Shown here one piece after another: positions 12,041 to 24,239 of a DNA stretch of 64,000 nt. Both the position numbers and the translations under genes were made by a program. Source of the stretch: Lithobates sylvaticus (taxonomy: Eukaryota > Chordata > Amphibia > Anura > Ranidae); NCBI GenBank assembly GCA_028564925.1, contig CM053028.1, positions 361,947,302 through 362,011,301 of the forward strand. The letters are read 5' to 3'. The notes below the pieces were generated by a model. The model ran no database searches. It was not told the DNA's origin and saw nothing but the letters and a program-made list of their open reading frames with translations. Each line of letters starts with the position of its first letter. Within the stretch, counting starts at the first letter, position 1.

Positions 12041-12280
12041 TGTCCAGCAAAAAAAAAAAAGGCAAAAAAAAAAAACAAACATTCAGGAGGCTCTGTTCCC
12101 TCTGAAAAGTGATCCACTGAGAGTGGCAAAGACTGCCACCAATGTGAAAGAATGTCACCCAGTTGCAAATTTGATTGCTTCCACCTAAAGCTGCACAACA
12201 TTTTATTAAGGGTGGAACAATCCAACCATCATCAGGCCAAGCAGTCTGTAAAATGCTACACAATGATCAATAAACTCATA

Positions 12281-12454
12281 GGGGTTGATTTACTAAAACT
12301 GGTGTACACAATCTGGTGCAACTCTGCACAGAAACAAATCAGCTTACAGGTTTTATTGCCAAAGCTTAATTGAGTAAGCTGACGTTAGAAGCTGATTGGT
12401 TACTATGCAGAGATGCACCACATTCTGAGTGCACCAGTTTTAGTAAATCTCCCC
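12281..12454. mobile_element. MITE with GGGGTTGATTTACTAAA termini, copy 1
   Basis: The 174-bp element has inverted ends ggggttgatttactaaaact and agttttagtaaatctccccc, and cata on both sides as a possible 4-bp target duplication. Internal sequence is a long imperfect hairpin including attgccaaagcttaattga, which is shared with the copy at 27151-27326. Confidence 0.75.
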
Positions 12455-13189
12455 CATAAATTTATGTCAAGGGAAAGTAAAAGGGCAAGTAATGCAGATG
12501 AAGAATTCAGCCTCAGCATATCAAGGTTTAAAATAATCATTCAAGACCCATTTCCTAACTTGTGTGATAGTTTGGGCACTCTCAAAAGCCAACTCAAGCA
12601 CATTTTTATTCTTTTACTTTAGATAGTGAGAAAGGGTTAAAATATGTACAGCATGTCAGATTTTTAATGCAGTCTGCGACTTTATTTAGGAGACATTTCC
12701 CCTCACTTTCCATCCCTGTGACACAAAGAACTGAACTGAAGGAATGGGTGTGTCAAGGACAGAACACGACAAATGAAAACCAGACATGCATTCCAAAACT
12801 TACTTATTGTAAAGCAACCAAGCTGCATATAGAGTAATAAATACAGGTTTTTTTTTTTTACACTGAATTACTGCACCAAGAAATGCTAGTACTTAAGAAA
12901 ATGGGACCATGGATCTCTCACACAAAGCAGCAGCCCAGCCTTCCAGCAGTCTGATATTGGGCTTTAACTGCCTTAATACTAGCATGTCACACACCATCTC
13001 TTCCATGCCATTTTTCAGTTTTTAGTTCTGTTACAGTATGACAATTACTCAGTCATGTAATAGTGTACCCAAGTTTTGAGACAGGTGGAGCTTTTTTTTA
13101 GTGGTATTAAATACAAAAGTACTTCCTTTACTACTGCACAGTATTTGCCCAGGCATGGCGAGTCTTTTCGAAGACCTCATTTAACACCA
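12455..13189. other. Mixed repeat debris
   Basis: At 13020-13130 there is a reversed fragment of the TTAA family found at 14469-15780 (shared gacaattactcagtcatg and agtgtacccaa). At about 12690-12760, cctcactttccatccctg resembles the middle of the MITE at 11618-12040. No gene was recognised. Confidence 0.45.
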
Positions 13190-14468
13190 CAGGTTTTCCA
13201 TATCTTGGGGTAAAGGACACGACAGGGAGTCACAGACCCTGGGTTATATACCACTACCATCAGGTGACTGGGCACTGGCAAAAGCTTTTCTGGGAATGTC
13301 CCCAGGGCACACTCATATGATCGCACATACTCCGTGGGACTCCAGTTTCAAATCAAGAAATAAGGAGAAACAGAGGACAGAATGGAGAGGGATCTGTATC
13401 CTATACTGTACTCCAAGATATGGAATTTATTGGCATGTCAAAATTCCCCATTACCTTAATTGTGCAGTGCAGACAATTAGGAATTCAGAGACCATGGGAC
13501 ATCACTAAGCAATAAACTGAGGTGTGGGCAACAACATGGCAAACAGCAACAAAAAGGTCCACAAGGGTCATTTGAAAGGCAACACTCAGATGACAGCATG
13601 AAACACCTGATGGCTGATTCCCACATCAGCAGAACATCCACCTGTTAAAAGTTTGGGAAAATATGAACAAAATTACCAGGTGGTGACCTTGCAAGCCTGC
13701 AAAACAGAAGCTTGATGCTAAAATGTCCATAAAAAAAAAACGACAGACATTGTGGACTAGGCCCTGATAGAGGGGGCAGGAACCCATTCCTTGAGGGTGC
13801 AAGGCCCTGTTCACATAAAGGCAGTTTGGAATCCTTAATGGGCTATTTCTCACAGAGTAAAGTGTATGTGTAAAATTGTGCATGGTTCAGGGAAAAAATT
13901 TGGTCCCTGAGCGTCTTTGGCACAAGAAACATACATAGGGCAGCCTATACGAGTCACGCGTTTCTACTTGTGAATCATGCTTTTTAAAAACGCTAGCAGG
14001 AACCTAAAGCCCTGCAAATGATCAGCATGAGCCAACTAGCAACGGGGGAAAATGTAGCAGGATGTCCCTTGGGACCTTTAGGGAAGAAAAAAAGGGAAAA
14101 GATTTTCTGAAGGAAGATGTTGCAGCTAGATAGACCCCTAACCAGTCGGACCACAACCAGGCAGTGGAGTGAAATCCTCATGGTGTGTTCTCGCAGGGCA
14201 TAGGGGATGGGCCAATATCCTCCGAGATGAAAAAAAGGAGGGGACAACCTTGGTGAGGAAAGAGGGTCTTAGGACCACCTTGTCTCTATGTAAGGCAAGA
14301 AAAATCTCCTTAAAAGAAAGAGCCCTCAACTCGAAGATAAGCCTGATGGAGGTAATGGCCAACCTCCTTGGCAAATTTATTTCTTAGGAGAATCACCAAA
14401 CAGGTGTTCACCATTGAAAGGTATGGGTAAAAGATGCCTTTTGCAAGCTGGCTTTGCAGATCAAGCCT
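13190..14468 (-). mobile_element. DIRS-like remnant E with recombinase-like peptide
   Basis: The stretch near 13200-13290 (gggttatataccactacc, then gggcactggcaaa) resembles a DIRS terminal repeat. Around 13670-13720, accttgcaagcctgcaaaac parallels 54773-54790 of the DIRS copy at 49446-59697. On the minus strand 14140-14374 encodes a peptide containing LALHRDKVVLRPSFLTKVV, close to the recombinase region of the other DIRS copies. It is an old, broken copy with several breaks, cut on its right by a TTAA element. Confidence 0.6.
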
Positions 14469-15780
14469 TTAACCACTTACCGACCAGGCCATAGCCGAAT
14501 GACGGCTACAGCGTGGTCGGACAACTACGACGTCCTCCCAGAATCACTCTCCCGCGCACAGAAGGGATTGTCCGTGTGAACCCGGCGCGTCACGGATCAC
14601 GCTAAAAGGGCCAATGACAGAAGCCCTTTACCACATGATCACTCAGTCAAATGATGGCGTGATCAGAATGTAAACAAGCCAGATCATCCAGGGGTTCATC
14701 TCTCTCCTCACACCGAAACTGTGTGTGGAGGGGAGAGAGTTTGAGTGCTCGAGTGTTATGCATTTTTACTGTGCCCAGCAGTGCTTTATCAGTGCCCTAC
14801 TGTGCTATCAGTGCAACTACAGTGCTCCTCTGTGCCCTACAGTGTTCCACAGTGCTACATTAGTGTCACTACAGTGCTGCCACTACAGTGCCTATCGGCG
14901 CCACTACAGTGCCCATCGGCGCCACTACAGTGCCCATTAGTGCACATTGTCCTGGTGCTCCAGGGCCTTCAAAAGTGTAATAGGTGGTTGAGAAATGAGA
15001 TGTGCAATTTATGCTCCTAGAACCCCTGAAGGTGCTACTTCAATGTTGGTCCTCTGTATGTGGTCATGCTGTGTAAAAAAAGTCTCACATGTGGTATTGC
15101 CATACTCCGGAGGAGTAGCATGATGTATTTTGGGGGTAATTTGTGGTATGCACATGCCATGTGAGAGAAATAACCTGTTAATATTACAATTTTGAGAATA
15201 AAAAATAACTAAATAAATCTTCATTTTGCAAAGAAACGTGGGAAAAAAATTACAACTTCAAAAAACTAACATTCCTCTTACTAAATACATTGGAATGTCC
15301 ACTTTCCAAAAAGGGGTCATTTGGGGGTATTTTTACTTTCCTGGCTTGTTAGTGTCTCAAGAAATAAGATAGTCTACAAGCTATGGTGGCAATCATTGGA
15401 AACTGATCACACCTAGGGCCTAACTTTCACAAAGACCAAATAATATACACTGATTTGGGTTATTTTTACCAAAGATATGTAGCAGTATAACTTTTGGCAA
15501 AAATTAATAAAGAAAAATTACAAATTTGCTAAATTTTATTACAGAAACTTTGAAATATGCATTATTTTTTTACAAAAATGAAAAACCTAGTGGTGATTAA
15601 ATACCACCAAAAGAAAGCTATATTTGTGCTAAAAAAGGACAAAAAAAATCATATGGGTACAGTGTTGCATGACTGAGTAATTGTCATTCAAAAGGTGAGC
15701 GCACCGAAAGCTGAAAATGAAAGCTAAAAAATTGGTCTGGTTAGGAAGGGGGTTTAAGTGCCCAGTGGGTAAGTGGTTAA
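14469..15780. mobile_element. TTAA element with CCACTTACC termini, about 1.3 kb
   Basis: TTAA at 14469-14472 and 15777-15780 flank inverted ends aaccacttaccgacc and gggtaagtggtt. A short variable-number region at 14870-14940 repeats cactacagtgcccatcggcg. The right half (14940-15240) is nearly the same as 63400-63660, and the family is related to 57118-57801. No transposase is visible, so it is a piggyBac-type nonautonomous element by its target site. Confidence 0.8.
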
Positions 15781-16920
15781 CCACACAATTCTGTGCATAT
15801 GCACAAAGAGCAGTGTAAGTCCTAGAGACCTGGCAAAGTACATTCTCTAGGTCTAGGACATCGACACAAAATGAAGCACTGAAGGCATGAGCTGTAATTG
15901 TTTCAGCAGAACGTGGTCCTAAAAGATAGGATTGTGTTCTCTGTATCCATCTGCCCAGTCCAGTTAGCAACAGTTTGACAAATGGCATGACTGAAGAATA
16001 TATGGACGTGGTGGATTGGGTGTGTGGATCAATATGGTTGCAGTTCATTCTTTTTTGAGGTCTGACCAGGAAATGTTTTAAATTCTAATACAGTGACAGG
16101 CCATCACTTAAATGGCATGGTATAGCTGGAATCTGGATTCCTGGCAACTAAATATATATTTTCTCGGTGAACACAAAAAAAAAATAAAAAAAAAATAAGA
16201 TTATATCCGATAATATAACTGGTTGGTATGTAAATGGGGGGGGGGGGGGGGGGGGGGGGTGAGGCAGCTAATGAAATAAAGAATAGTAAAAATTATTGAA
16301 AAGTCACTCTGGGACACTAGTACAGTCTTTCTGGGACTCTGTTGCCCATATTCTTCATGGCTGATGTTGTAACACCTCACTGTTCCTATTTGCCTCATGC
16401 ACCTCACTAGGACCTACCCCAATGTCACTTGTGGCCTCATGCAACCGCATTGATGGTGCTTACCTTTTGCATTATACTTGGACGATATTTTTAAATGATA
16501 CAGTCAGAACAGTAGGTCCCTTGACCAGCCAGTTAATTATAGTGGCAAGCATGGGGTGGTTAAGAGGTCTCTTAATAAAAGGTGCCGGGGTCATATAACC
16601 CATAATACCATTTATGGATCTTAAACTCTGTGAGCCTGTGGTGCATAACCGCTTATGTTTTTAAAAAAAATGTTTTAAAAAATTAAACATGTGGCATGTA
16701 ATCTTTAATGTGTGAAATCTGCTGCCCATCTATACAGATCATTGAAGGACTATTCTAACATCAACACATACTAGCCCTTTAATTAGCTCATCAATAGGCT
16801 AAAGGCTGTATCCTGTTGCTGCTCACAAAGAGAAGACTGAGAAGTAATAAAAACTACAAGTTTAGAATAATGAAAAAAAAAAAAAAAAAAAAGCACAACT
16901 ATTTTTAGGACTACACATAC
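15781..16920. other. Unassigned DNA with a 24-bp G run
   Basis: Positions 15781-16080 may continue the DIRS remnant interrupted by the preceding TTAA element, but the match is weak. A G homopolymer lies at about 16237-16259 and a poly-A run at 16873-16892, right beside the splice donor of the next exon. Nothing else was recognised. Confidence 0.4.
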
Positions 16921-17037
16921 CATTTCCTCACTGTCTGCAGGTTTGAGCTCTGTGCCCGGTTGTTTAGGAGGTTTAACAACTGTTGGCATTATCTTGTTAT
17001 GTAGCGCAGTCTCCTCCTCAGTGGCTTCTTCCAGGAT
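16921..17037 (-). CDS. ATP13A3: ATP13A3 exon (N-domain segment, last exon in window)
   Basis: The minus-strand exon has 39 codons, starting [18 protein letters not shown] and ending ADSEEM. It is bounded by an ag acceptor (after a pyrimidine-rich cttttag) and a gtatgt donor, phase 0 at both sides. It encodes the nucleotide-binding-domain loop that follows [14 protein letters not shown] in P5B ATPases. The PTVVKPPKQ stretch matches my memory of human ATP13A3 rather than ATP13A2, 4 or 5. The following exon (expected to contain the FPFSSALQRM motif) was looked for at 1-16900 and not found, so the gene probably continues beyond the window. Confidence 0.9.
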
Positions 17038-18370
17038 CTAAAAGGCAATAGTGTCATTCTGTTAAATAGGATTAACCGTTCCTTAACTCAAAATTATAGC
17101 CGAACCATTCTAAACATAACAAAGCTTCTGTGAGTTCTGTGACCTAAGTGGCTAAGTTTAAGCATGTTCTATTTATCCATCTCGCCACTGCTGACTTGGC
17201 CAAATACACAGATGTTTCATAGTAGTTATCCTTACCTCGCATCACTACCTAGTGAGTCGCTAACCTGGCACTATGTAGAAAGCAGAGTTAGACCTTCCAA
17301 ACCAGGAACGCCTATGGAAGAGTGTGACAGAGCGCCTAAATATCCTTCACAATAGACCTACCTAAATACACAAATGCCACAGGTATACTTTTTTAACCAA
17401 CATGCTTGAAAGCCATTTAAAGTTCTTTTTAGTATAGCAATGGAGATTCTGGCACCATTTCTGCAGCAAATGGTACAACATAAGCAATTGCAGACTTACA
17501 GTAGTGATATGGAGCATAAAAACACAATGAGAAAACTTTGAATGGGAATGCAAGTACCTACAAAAAACACCAAAACTCAATGTCACCTAAATAGAAGCAA
17601 CATAACTTTTTGTCACTTTAACTGAAACTATTACTTCTGGACAACAAAGCCTGTTTTCTTTAAAGCCTGTGATCAAAGGTTTATAGACATATCAAACAGA
17701 CTTTACTATCAACAGCTCACAATTTGTTGTGAAATATCTCAAGACCTCTCAAGGGGTATTCAAACTTTCATAAAACTACCTAGTCCTGATTATTTTCTGT
17801 ATAGCTTAACATTATACAAACAGCTAAAACTGTGTCAGGGAAAGGTTGGATTTCATTTTATCTCCCTGCTCTGTGTATGTATGTTTTAAGACCTGTTTAT
17901 ATTAGGTATGGTAAGGACTGCACCAGGCAGCTATTTCCAGTGCAGTCCCAATGTGAAACATCAGTATCAGGCCACTCAGTGCCAGATTAAACTAGGCAGT
18001 CGAAACCTTGGGGCCCCCCCTCGCAGGTTTCTGGAGGCTTCTCAGGTGCACACTCAAGTGGAATAACATTGAACTAAGTAGTGTGCACGTCGGCCGGTAG
18101 ATGGAGAGGACCATCACTTTTCTACATTACACATATGAGCTTTTAAGAGACAATCTGTAATGTGAACCTGATGTCTATAGTTTATGTACTTTAGGTTGTT
18201 TTTGGGTACATTACATAAATATAGTATTTTCTCTATAGTCTTTGATGTAAAGTTTCCAGTTTATTGCGTTGACTCGTTTTTTTCTATCTTTCGCAAACTA
18301 TTCCAAAAAGCTTTTGTAATTTATTTTCCAAATGAAATCAATATTATTTTGATCTGTTGTTGTGGGGCCC
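17038..18370 (-). other. Intron of ATP13A3, no recognised element
   Basis: This is intronic DNA between the N-domain exons. Short C-rich (18011-18019) and A/T-rich tracts are the only conspicuous features. Small open frames at 17164 and 18184 lack splice context and conservation clues and were not called. Confidence 0.6.
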
Positions 18371-18640
18371 TTAAGGCTGGTTTCACACTGGGGCGGTGGG
18401 GGCAGCGGCGGTGGTAAAGCAGCGCTCTATTTAGCCGCGGTATTCGGAAAAATGGTTTAAACCCCCCCCTGCAAAGCTTTCAATGGGTCAATTTACCGTC
18501 CTGCTAGCGCACCGCTCCAGTGTGAAAGCCCTCCGGCTTTCACACTGGAGTTAAAGGACCCGCTTTTTTCAGGCGCTATACAGGCGCTATTTTTAGCTCT
18601 GTAGCTCCTGAAAAACGCTTCAATGTGAAAGGGGCCTAAA
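18371..18640. mobile_element. MITE with TTTCACACTGG termini, copy 1
   Basis: It begins ttaaggctggtttcacactg and ends caatgtgaaaggggcctaa, imperfect inverted ends shared with 18933-19270 and 20003-20249. An internal inverted pair sits at 18520-18550 (ccagtgtgaaagccctcc / ggctttcacactgg). Confidence 0.65.
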
Positions 18641-18932
18641 GGGCATGGGGCCCATAGGCCTGTGCCTACTCTACCTATATGGAAATCCAGGACTTAGGCC
18701 AGTTCACTCCAACCCATCGTGGTGATGTGCGCTGAAATAAACACTGCGGTCAACAGAACTTAAAGAAATGTCACTCTGTGACATTTCAGTAAATTGTGCT
18801 TTTAAAAAGAAAAAAGTAAACCATGTGATGCTTCTGGATTTTTCCTACCGTACACCAATGGCAGCATCCCAACGCCATTATTGTACAATGCCAGACAAAA
18901 ATACCAAATGTTTCAACAGCTTGAAAACATGT

Positions 18933-19270
18933 TAGGCCTCTTTCACATGGGACAGACTCCTCCAGGAGTCTGCCTGCTCAGCAGGGAATCCGTCCGCTAA
19001 TCCTTGCAGAGTGTCCATGCAGAGTGGACACAGACACTCTCTTCTATGGGTGGACAGATGTAAAAGGATTGCCTGTCCGTTTACACCAGATAGCCATCCG
19101 ATTTGATCAACGGTTCCCCATCTGTTTTTAACGGATCGGATGTCAGTGGATGCAAACGAACATATGTCCGTTTACATCCGCTGCTCCTTAGAGGATAATG
19201 GAGTGTCTGATTGGGCCTGCCCGTCAGTTTTTTAGGACCCAATCAGTCCACCCGTTTGAAAGGGGTTTTA
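18933..19270. mobile_element. MITE with TTTCACA termini, copy 2
   Basis: The left end taggcctctttcacatgg pairs with the right end gtttgaaaggggtttta. The interior repeats tccgtttacatccg-like words, which gives a self-complementary body. No coding potential. Confidence 0.6.
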
Positions 19271-19607
19271 GTGAATAAAGGGCATCACTCTTACTTTAAA
19301 TTTGGTTTTACTTATGTTGCATTTTAAAGCTTTTTTCAACCTCCCATATGAAAATATAAGTTAAACAAAGCACGATAATGATTGCTAGAGGTAAGGTTTT
19401 CTATAGTATTTAGGTACAAGGCCTTTTGGATGATGACCAGATTTCACAAATAAGTTCTACAAAAAGTGGGGATATGAGAAACGGCAAATTTCTTGACTAA
19501 ATCACCCACTGACAGCTCAGGGCAACACGCTATGTGTGTAAAAGTGAAGAAAATCAACATCAAACTAAGCATGGGTAGCTAGCAAGAAGAAAGACAAGAC
19601 CACTCAC
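19271..19607 (-). other. Intron of ATP13A3, nothing recognised
   Basis: A/T-rich sequence lies between a MITE and the splice donor of the next exon. No inverted ends or coding signal were noticed. Confidence 0.6.
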
Positions 19608-19758
19608 CCATCCTATGGCTTCAAACATTTTTAAGTCTAGAGGATCACCTGAAATCACTCCATCAATCTTTGTGAGTGAATGGCAGGTTGCCATGCAGGC
19701 AACAAATTGAGACTTGACCAAACCCTCACTGCAAGCTTTCTCTTCTGACAGAAGGAAC
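19608..19758 (-). CDS. ATP13A3: ATP13A3 exon (N-domain, [14 protein letters not shown])
   Basis: This 151-nt exon has one leading base that completes an Arg codon and then 50 codons, from [12 protein letters not shown] to [10 protein letters not shown]. The acceptor is tttcag and the donor gtgagt. It contains the [19 protein letters not shown] and [14 protein letters not shown] motifs of the P5B nucleotide-binding domain, nearly identical to human ATP13A3 as remembered. Phase joins exactly to the exons at 22312-22373 and 16921-17037. Confidence 0.95.
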
Positions 19759-20002
19759 CTGAAATTATTACAGAAAAAGTAATTACGGTAGAATAAATTA
19801 CAATATTGTAACAAAGAATTACAGTTAAATTATGCAACTAAGTGCATGTGTTTAACAAAGGAGTGACTAAATAGATAGCCAATTAAACACTAGAGCAAGT
19901 TTAAAAAAAAATCCTTTATCTTGAAGAATGTTTAGAAATTGATCTATGTCTGAACCTGCCCTACTTTGGGGGATGAAGTAGCACCAAACATAAAAGCAAT
20001 TT

Positions 20003-20249
20003 TAGGCCCCTTTCACACTGCCGCAACTTGAAAGTCACATGATTTTGCCGCGATTTCTAGGAATGCCTGTGAAAACTTGGTGTATGGGCCTCAACTCACA
20101 TCAAAGTCGGACCAAAATAGTACAGGGACTACTTTGTAGTCGGTACGACATGAAGTCGCACAGATATGAATGGTTATCACTGTGAATCATTGGGTACAAC
20201 TTGTCATGCGACTGATGTCCAAAGTCGCACAAGTGTGAAAGGGGCCTTA
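20003..20249. mobile_element. MITE with TTAGGCCCCTTTCACACTG termini
   Basis: The left end ttaggcccctttcacactg and the right end gtgtgaaaggggcctta are near-perfect inverted copies of 17-18 bp. The interior repeats agtcgca-type words on both strands. It is short, noncoding and a member of the same group as 18371-18640. Confidence 0.75.
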
Positions 20250-20999
20250 ACTGGAATTAGACATATGTCATATGTGTGCTGCTACTGCCATCCTTCTGAA
20301 AGTTAGCCAACCTCATGATCCTTTGGCTTAAATGCTTGAGGTCACTGACCCAGAACAAGCTCGGATTTCACTGGATGAATGATCTTATACACAGTTTTAG
20401 AGAACACTGAAAACAAGACAAGGTTCTCAGTAAGAAAGCAGAGATGTAGTTTGCAGAACAAGGACTATACCCCAAGGAGGTATCCTCATCTTCCTGCATT
20501 CTGCACAAGGCTTTCAAAATTCAGATGCCAGTATAGTTTACCTCTTGTCCAGAAACACACTAAGGGCAGAAACCTGAACTATTAATGCAGGGGTGTTGCA
20601 TTAAAATTCACGAAGGTCCAATCAGTAAAATGTTCTTCCAGCAGAGGTCCAAATCTCATGTTTGTGCAATGACTAAGATTTATCGGATCACAGCCCTCTC
20701 TCCTCCTATATCACAATCCAGTTCTTACATCAGTCCCCTCTGAAAATCCCAATCTCCCTTCACATCAAGATCCCCCTCTGCCCCTTTGTGCCAGATCCAG
20801 ACTACAACTCACCATTTGTGTTGCCTGCATTAGTGTATTGGGCATAAGACTTTCCTTTCCATTCATTTGGCGCGTAGGATTTAAATATACGGTATACATC
20901 CTGGACAGCAAGTGGTTATAGCAGGCTCATGCAGCCATAATCATGGTACTGTCTTTGCGATTGTAAACCCTAACCTTTTAAAACAACCCACTCCGTTTA
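20250..20999 (-). other. Intron of ATP13A3, no firm element
   Basis: It contains a pyrimidine-rich stretch at about 20690-20800 (tctctcctcctatatcac). A 68-codon frame at 20379 has no supporting feature. Nothing else was recognised. Confidence 0.5.
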
Positions 21000-21400
21000 A
21001 CAGCTTCCCGCCCGCCCAACGTCATATGACGTAGTCGGCTTTGAGCGGCGATATCTGAATGATGCCTGCAGTTACAGGCATCATTCAGATATCTTCTGTT
21101 TCAGCCGGTGATTCCCTGCACCACAAGAATCATCAAAGCCGCTTGATAGTTCTTATAGGCGGCGGGGGCGTCTCCCGGCTCACCACTGCCACTCGGCAAA
21201 CCGGAGAAAGAAACGACAGGCGGCGGATGTTGACCATAGGAGATTTCCAGTGGGCCAGATGGTCCCCGAAGTCTCCATGATCGTTTGGAGGCCAGGTGCG
21301 ATGTTATGTCGTCACGCCCGGCCTCTGTATTTGAAAAAATGCTGCCGCCTCGGCTGGGAAGCCAGTATTCCCCCCCCCCCCACCACTCCACTTATGCTCA
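21000..21400. mobile_element. TTAA element fragment with a 19-bp perfect hairpin
   Basis: It starts at a TTAA (20998-21001) followed by cagcttcccgcccgccc, the terminal style of the frog TTAA families seen elsewhere here. A perfect hairpin has arms 21050-21068 and 21075-21093 (gatatctgaatgatgcctg, 6-nt loop). A matching right end was not found, so it is probably truncated. A C run lies at 21371-21380. Confidence 0.55.
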
Positions 21401-22135
21401 AGGGAATAAGGGGTACAGAGAACATGAGGTCTTTCATCTAGGAGAGCACAGCTGTATGCAGCTTGTTGGGAAACACTGTGCCCCAAGGCTTCCTGCCCTC
21501 ACTTGATGTGGCTTTAGCATGCGCTTGATGGATCCATGAGCACAAAGACTGCTGGAGGACTGGTGCTGCATGGGTTACCTGCCAATGGAGGCACTGGTAC
21601 AGCAGGAGCAGTAAGTATCTTTAGCATCTCATAGACAATCTTTCCCTGTCTGATGGTGGCTACTGTTATCAGGGCATTTTGTGAGCACTGACTGGTTGCT
21701 CCCCAGCTAGAAACCTATGGATAAGGCGTTCCGTTTTTTTCTGGCAAGGTAACCACACCTGACATGCAGGCTTCCACCTTTTTAGGATCCATGTTAGGGG
21801 TTATTGGGGTCTCAGGTATACTACTGTCTTAAATCCTTTTCCCCCTCCATGGACTTTTTCGTCATGTAGCTGTCAGAATAAGTGGTTGCTTCTGATTGGA
21901 CAATTTTCTGCCCAGCTCCTTTTCAGAAGGATGTCGGGTAGGAGGATGCTGAGATTTCATCAGGAACCAGCCACAATTTGCTCTGTGTATGGCCAAAGAC
22001 TAAGCTACCTCTAACAGATGGGGGTTCTAGACAGCTGTGTCCAACTCCTACAGGCAGCACTATAACCCAACAGTCAAAATCAAATGATCTCTGCTATGTC
22101 CCTTAATGAGCGCAGAAGAAAATTTTACCATAAGT
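21401..22135 (-). mobile_element. DIRS-like terminal remnant
   Basis: At 22045-22130, cctacaggcagcactataaccc followed by gctatgtcccttaatgagcg parallels the DIRS right ends at 59625-59695 and 48945-49025. The upstream 600 bp have the look of a decayed ORF1 region without a readable frame. Confidence 0.45.
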
Positions 22136-22311
22136 AAAAAAATAAAAAATTTATATTATATATTTTTTTTCTACTGTATTCCAGAACCACTAACATATCC
22201 AAGCACAAGTAATGTACAAGGATCTAATATAGAGGACATTGAGAGCCATATGTCACAATCAATGTGGAATTATTCACTTCAAAAGTACGAGGAGCCCATG
22301 TAAATTCTCAC

Positions 22312-22373
22312 CGTGCATGATCTACTCTCTGGATTCCCCAAAGGTCCAGCCCATCTTCAGTAAGAGTGCCAGT
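22312..22373 (-). CDS. ATP13A3: ATP13A3 exon (TGTLTEDG, after the catalytic Asp-Lys)
   Basis: This short 62-nt exon encodes TGTLTEDGLDLWGIQRVDHA plus two bases of an Arg codon. The acceptor is ttttcag and the donor gtgaga. It supplies the second half of the P-type ATPase phosphorylation motif DKTGT. The Asp-Lys lies at the end of the upstream exon (22976-23164). It is one of the shortest exons of the set and one of the best conserved. In the family this site is phosphorylated by ATP during transport. Confidence 0.95.
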
Positions 22374-23164
<791 letters not shown>

Positions 23165-23294
23165 CTAAAAACAGACACAGGACACAATATACTGTTAAAT
23201 AAATCAAGAATGTATTTATCAGGTTTTATTTTAAATCGCTCAATATTAACTCTGTTAACTCAAAATATCAATATATAAAAGCCCAAAAAAATAC

Positions 23295-23452
23295 CTGATT
23301 TAAAATACTATTTACAACTGTGTAAAGGAATCCAACCCCAGCCACTGCAACCAGACAGAGTAGGAACAGATAGGCATCTCTGTAAAGCTTGAAGTCTGTT
23401 GGCTTTGGATACAATATGGAGCGAATAAGCTGTCCTTTAGATGTGCTGAATC
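23295..23452 (-). CDS. ATP13A3: ATP13A3 exon (M3 region)
   Basis: This 158-nt exon has two leading bases that complete a Gly codon, then 52 codons from [17 protein letters not shown] to TVVNSILNQ. It contains the amphipathic linker [14 protein letters not shown] and helix M3 ([20 protein letters not shown]). The acceptor is ccccag and the donor gtattt. Sequence is almost residue for residue that of vertebrate ATP13A3 as remembered. Confidence 0.96.
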
Positions 23453-24239
23453 CTGGGGGCACAACACACAACAGGTAAATTCATCATTCTGCAAGAGACA
23501 GTAGAGATTTGGTAACACTAAACTTTGGGTAAACACATACTGAAAATCCGAGTGGTTTATTTTTTTTAAATCCAAAAAAAAAAAAAAAAAAAATCAGATT
23601 TTTTTGATTTAAATAGATTTTTGGGGATTTTTATCAAGATGTATTTTAATAAAATGCTTTTGGAGTAAAAATCAATCTAAAGATGGTTTTCCATTTAAGA
23701 TACATTAAAAATGTAGTTTATTCAGCATGAAATGGAGTTTAGTTATGTAGCATGAGGCTGTATATTCTGCAGTATTTACATTTTTTGGTAAACTCATTCA
23801 ATGAATCCAAGCTCTGCAAGCTGAGATAACATGCATTGCATTGATGCATTCACACAATTTCACAGTAACCATAAAAAAAAAAAAAAAACAAGTTCAGGAA
23901 TATTCCTTTATCCCATTGTTTTGCAAATCTAAGTACATTATAAACTGTATGAATGAATCAGTTCTGATATCATTTTACTAACCTGACAGCCTATAAAATA
24001 TTAAATATTCTAACCACCAGCAAGAATAAGTCATTTAAAGAGCACCTGTCATTTCAGATCCATAATGGCAGCACCTGTTAGCGGGCATCCACTCACCAGC
24101 TTTCGCCACGTCTCTCACCTTGTTGCGTCACTGCCGCATCACCAGCCGTCCCATTAAAGTAAATAAAACTGTCGGTGAGTCAACAGTGGGTCAGAGGAGG
24201 AGCCGCTGCAAAACAGAGATGACAGATGCCCACTATCCC

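Noticed and set aside
13626-14374. Host coding frames on the minus strand
   Set aside because: The LHRDKVVLRP wording matches DIRS recombinase fragments elsewhere in the window.
16237-16259. G-quadruplex regulatory element
   Set aside because: A pure G homopolymer in an intron beside low-complexity A tracts; no evidence of regulatory context.
1-16900. Next ATP13A3 exon (FPFSSALQRM region)
   Set aside because: Looked for on the minus strand and not found; the intron probably extends beyond the window.
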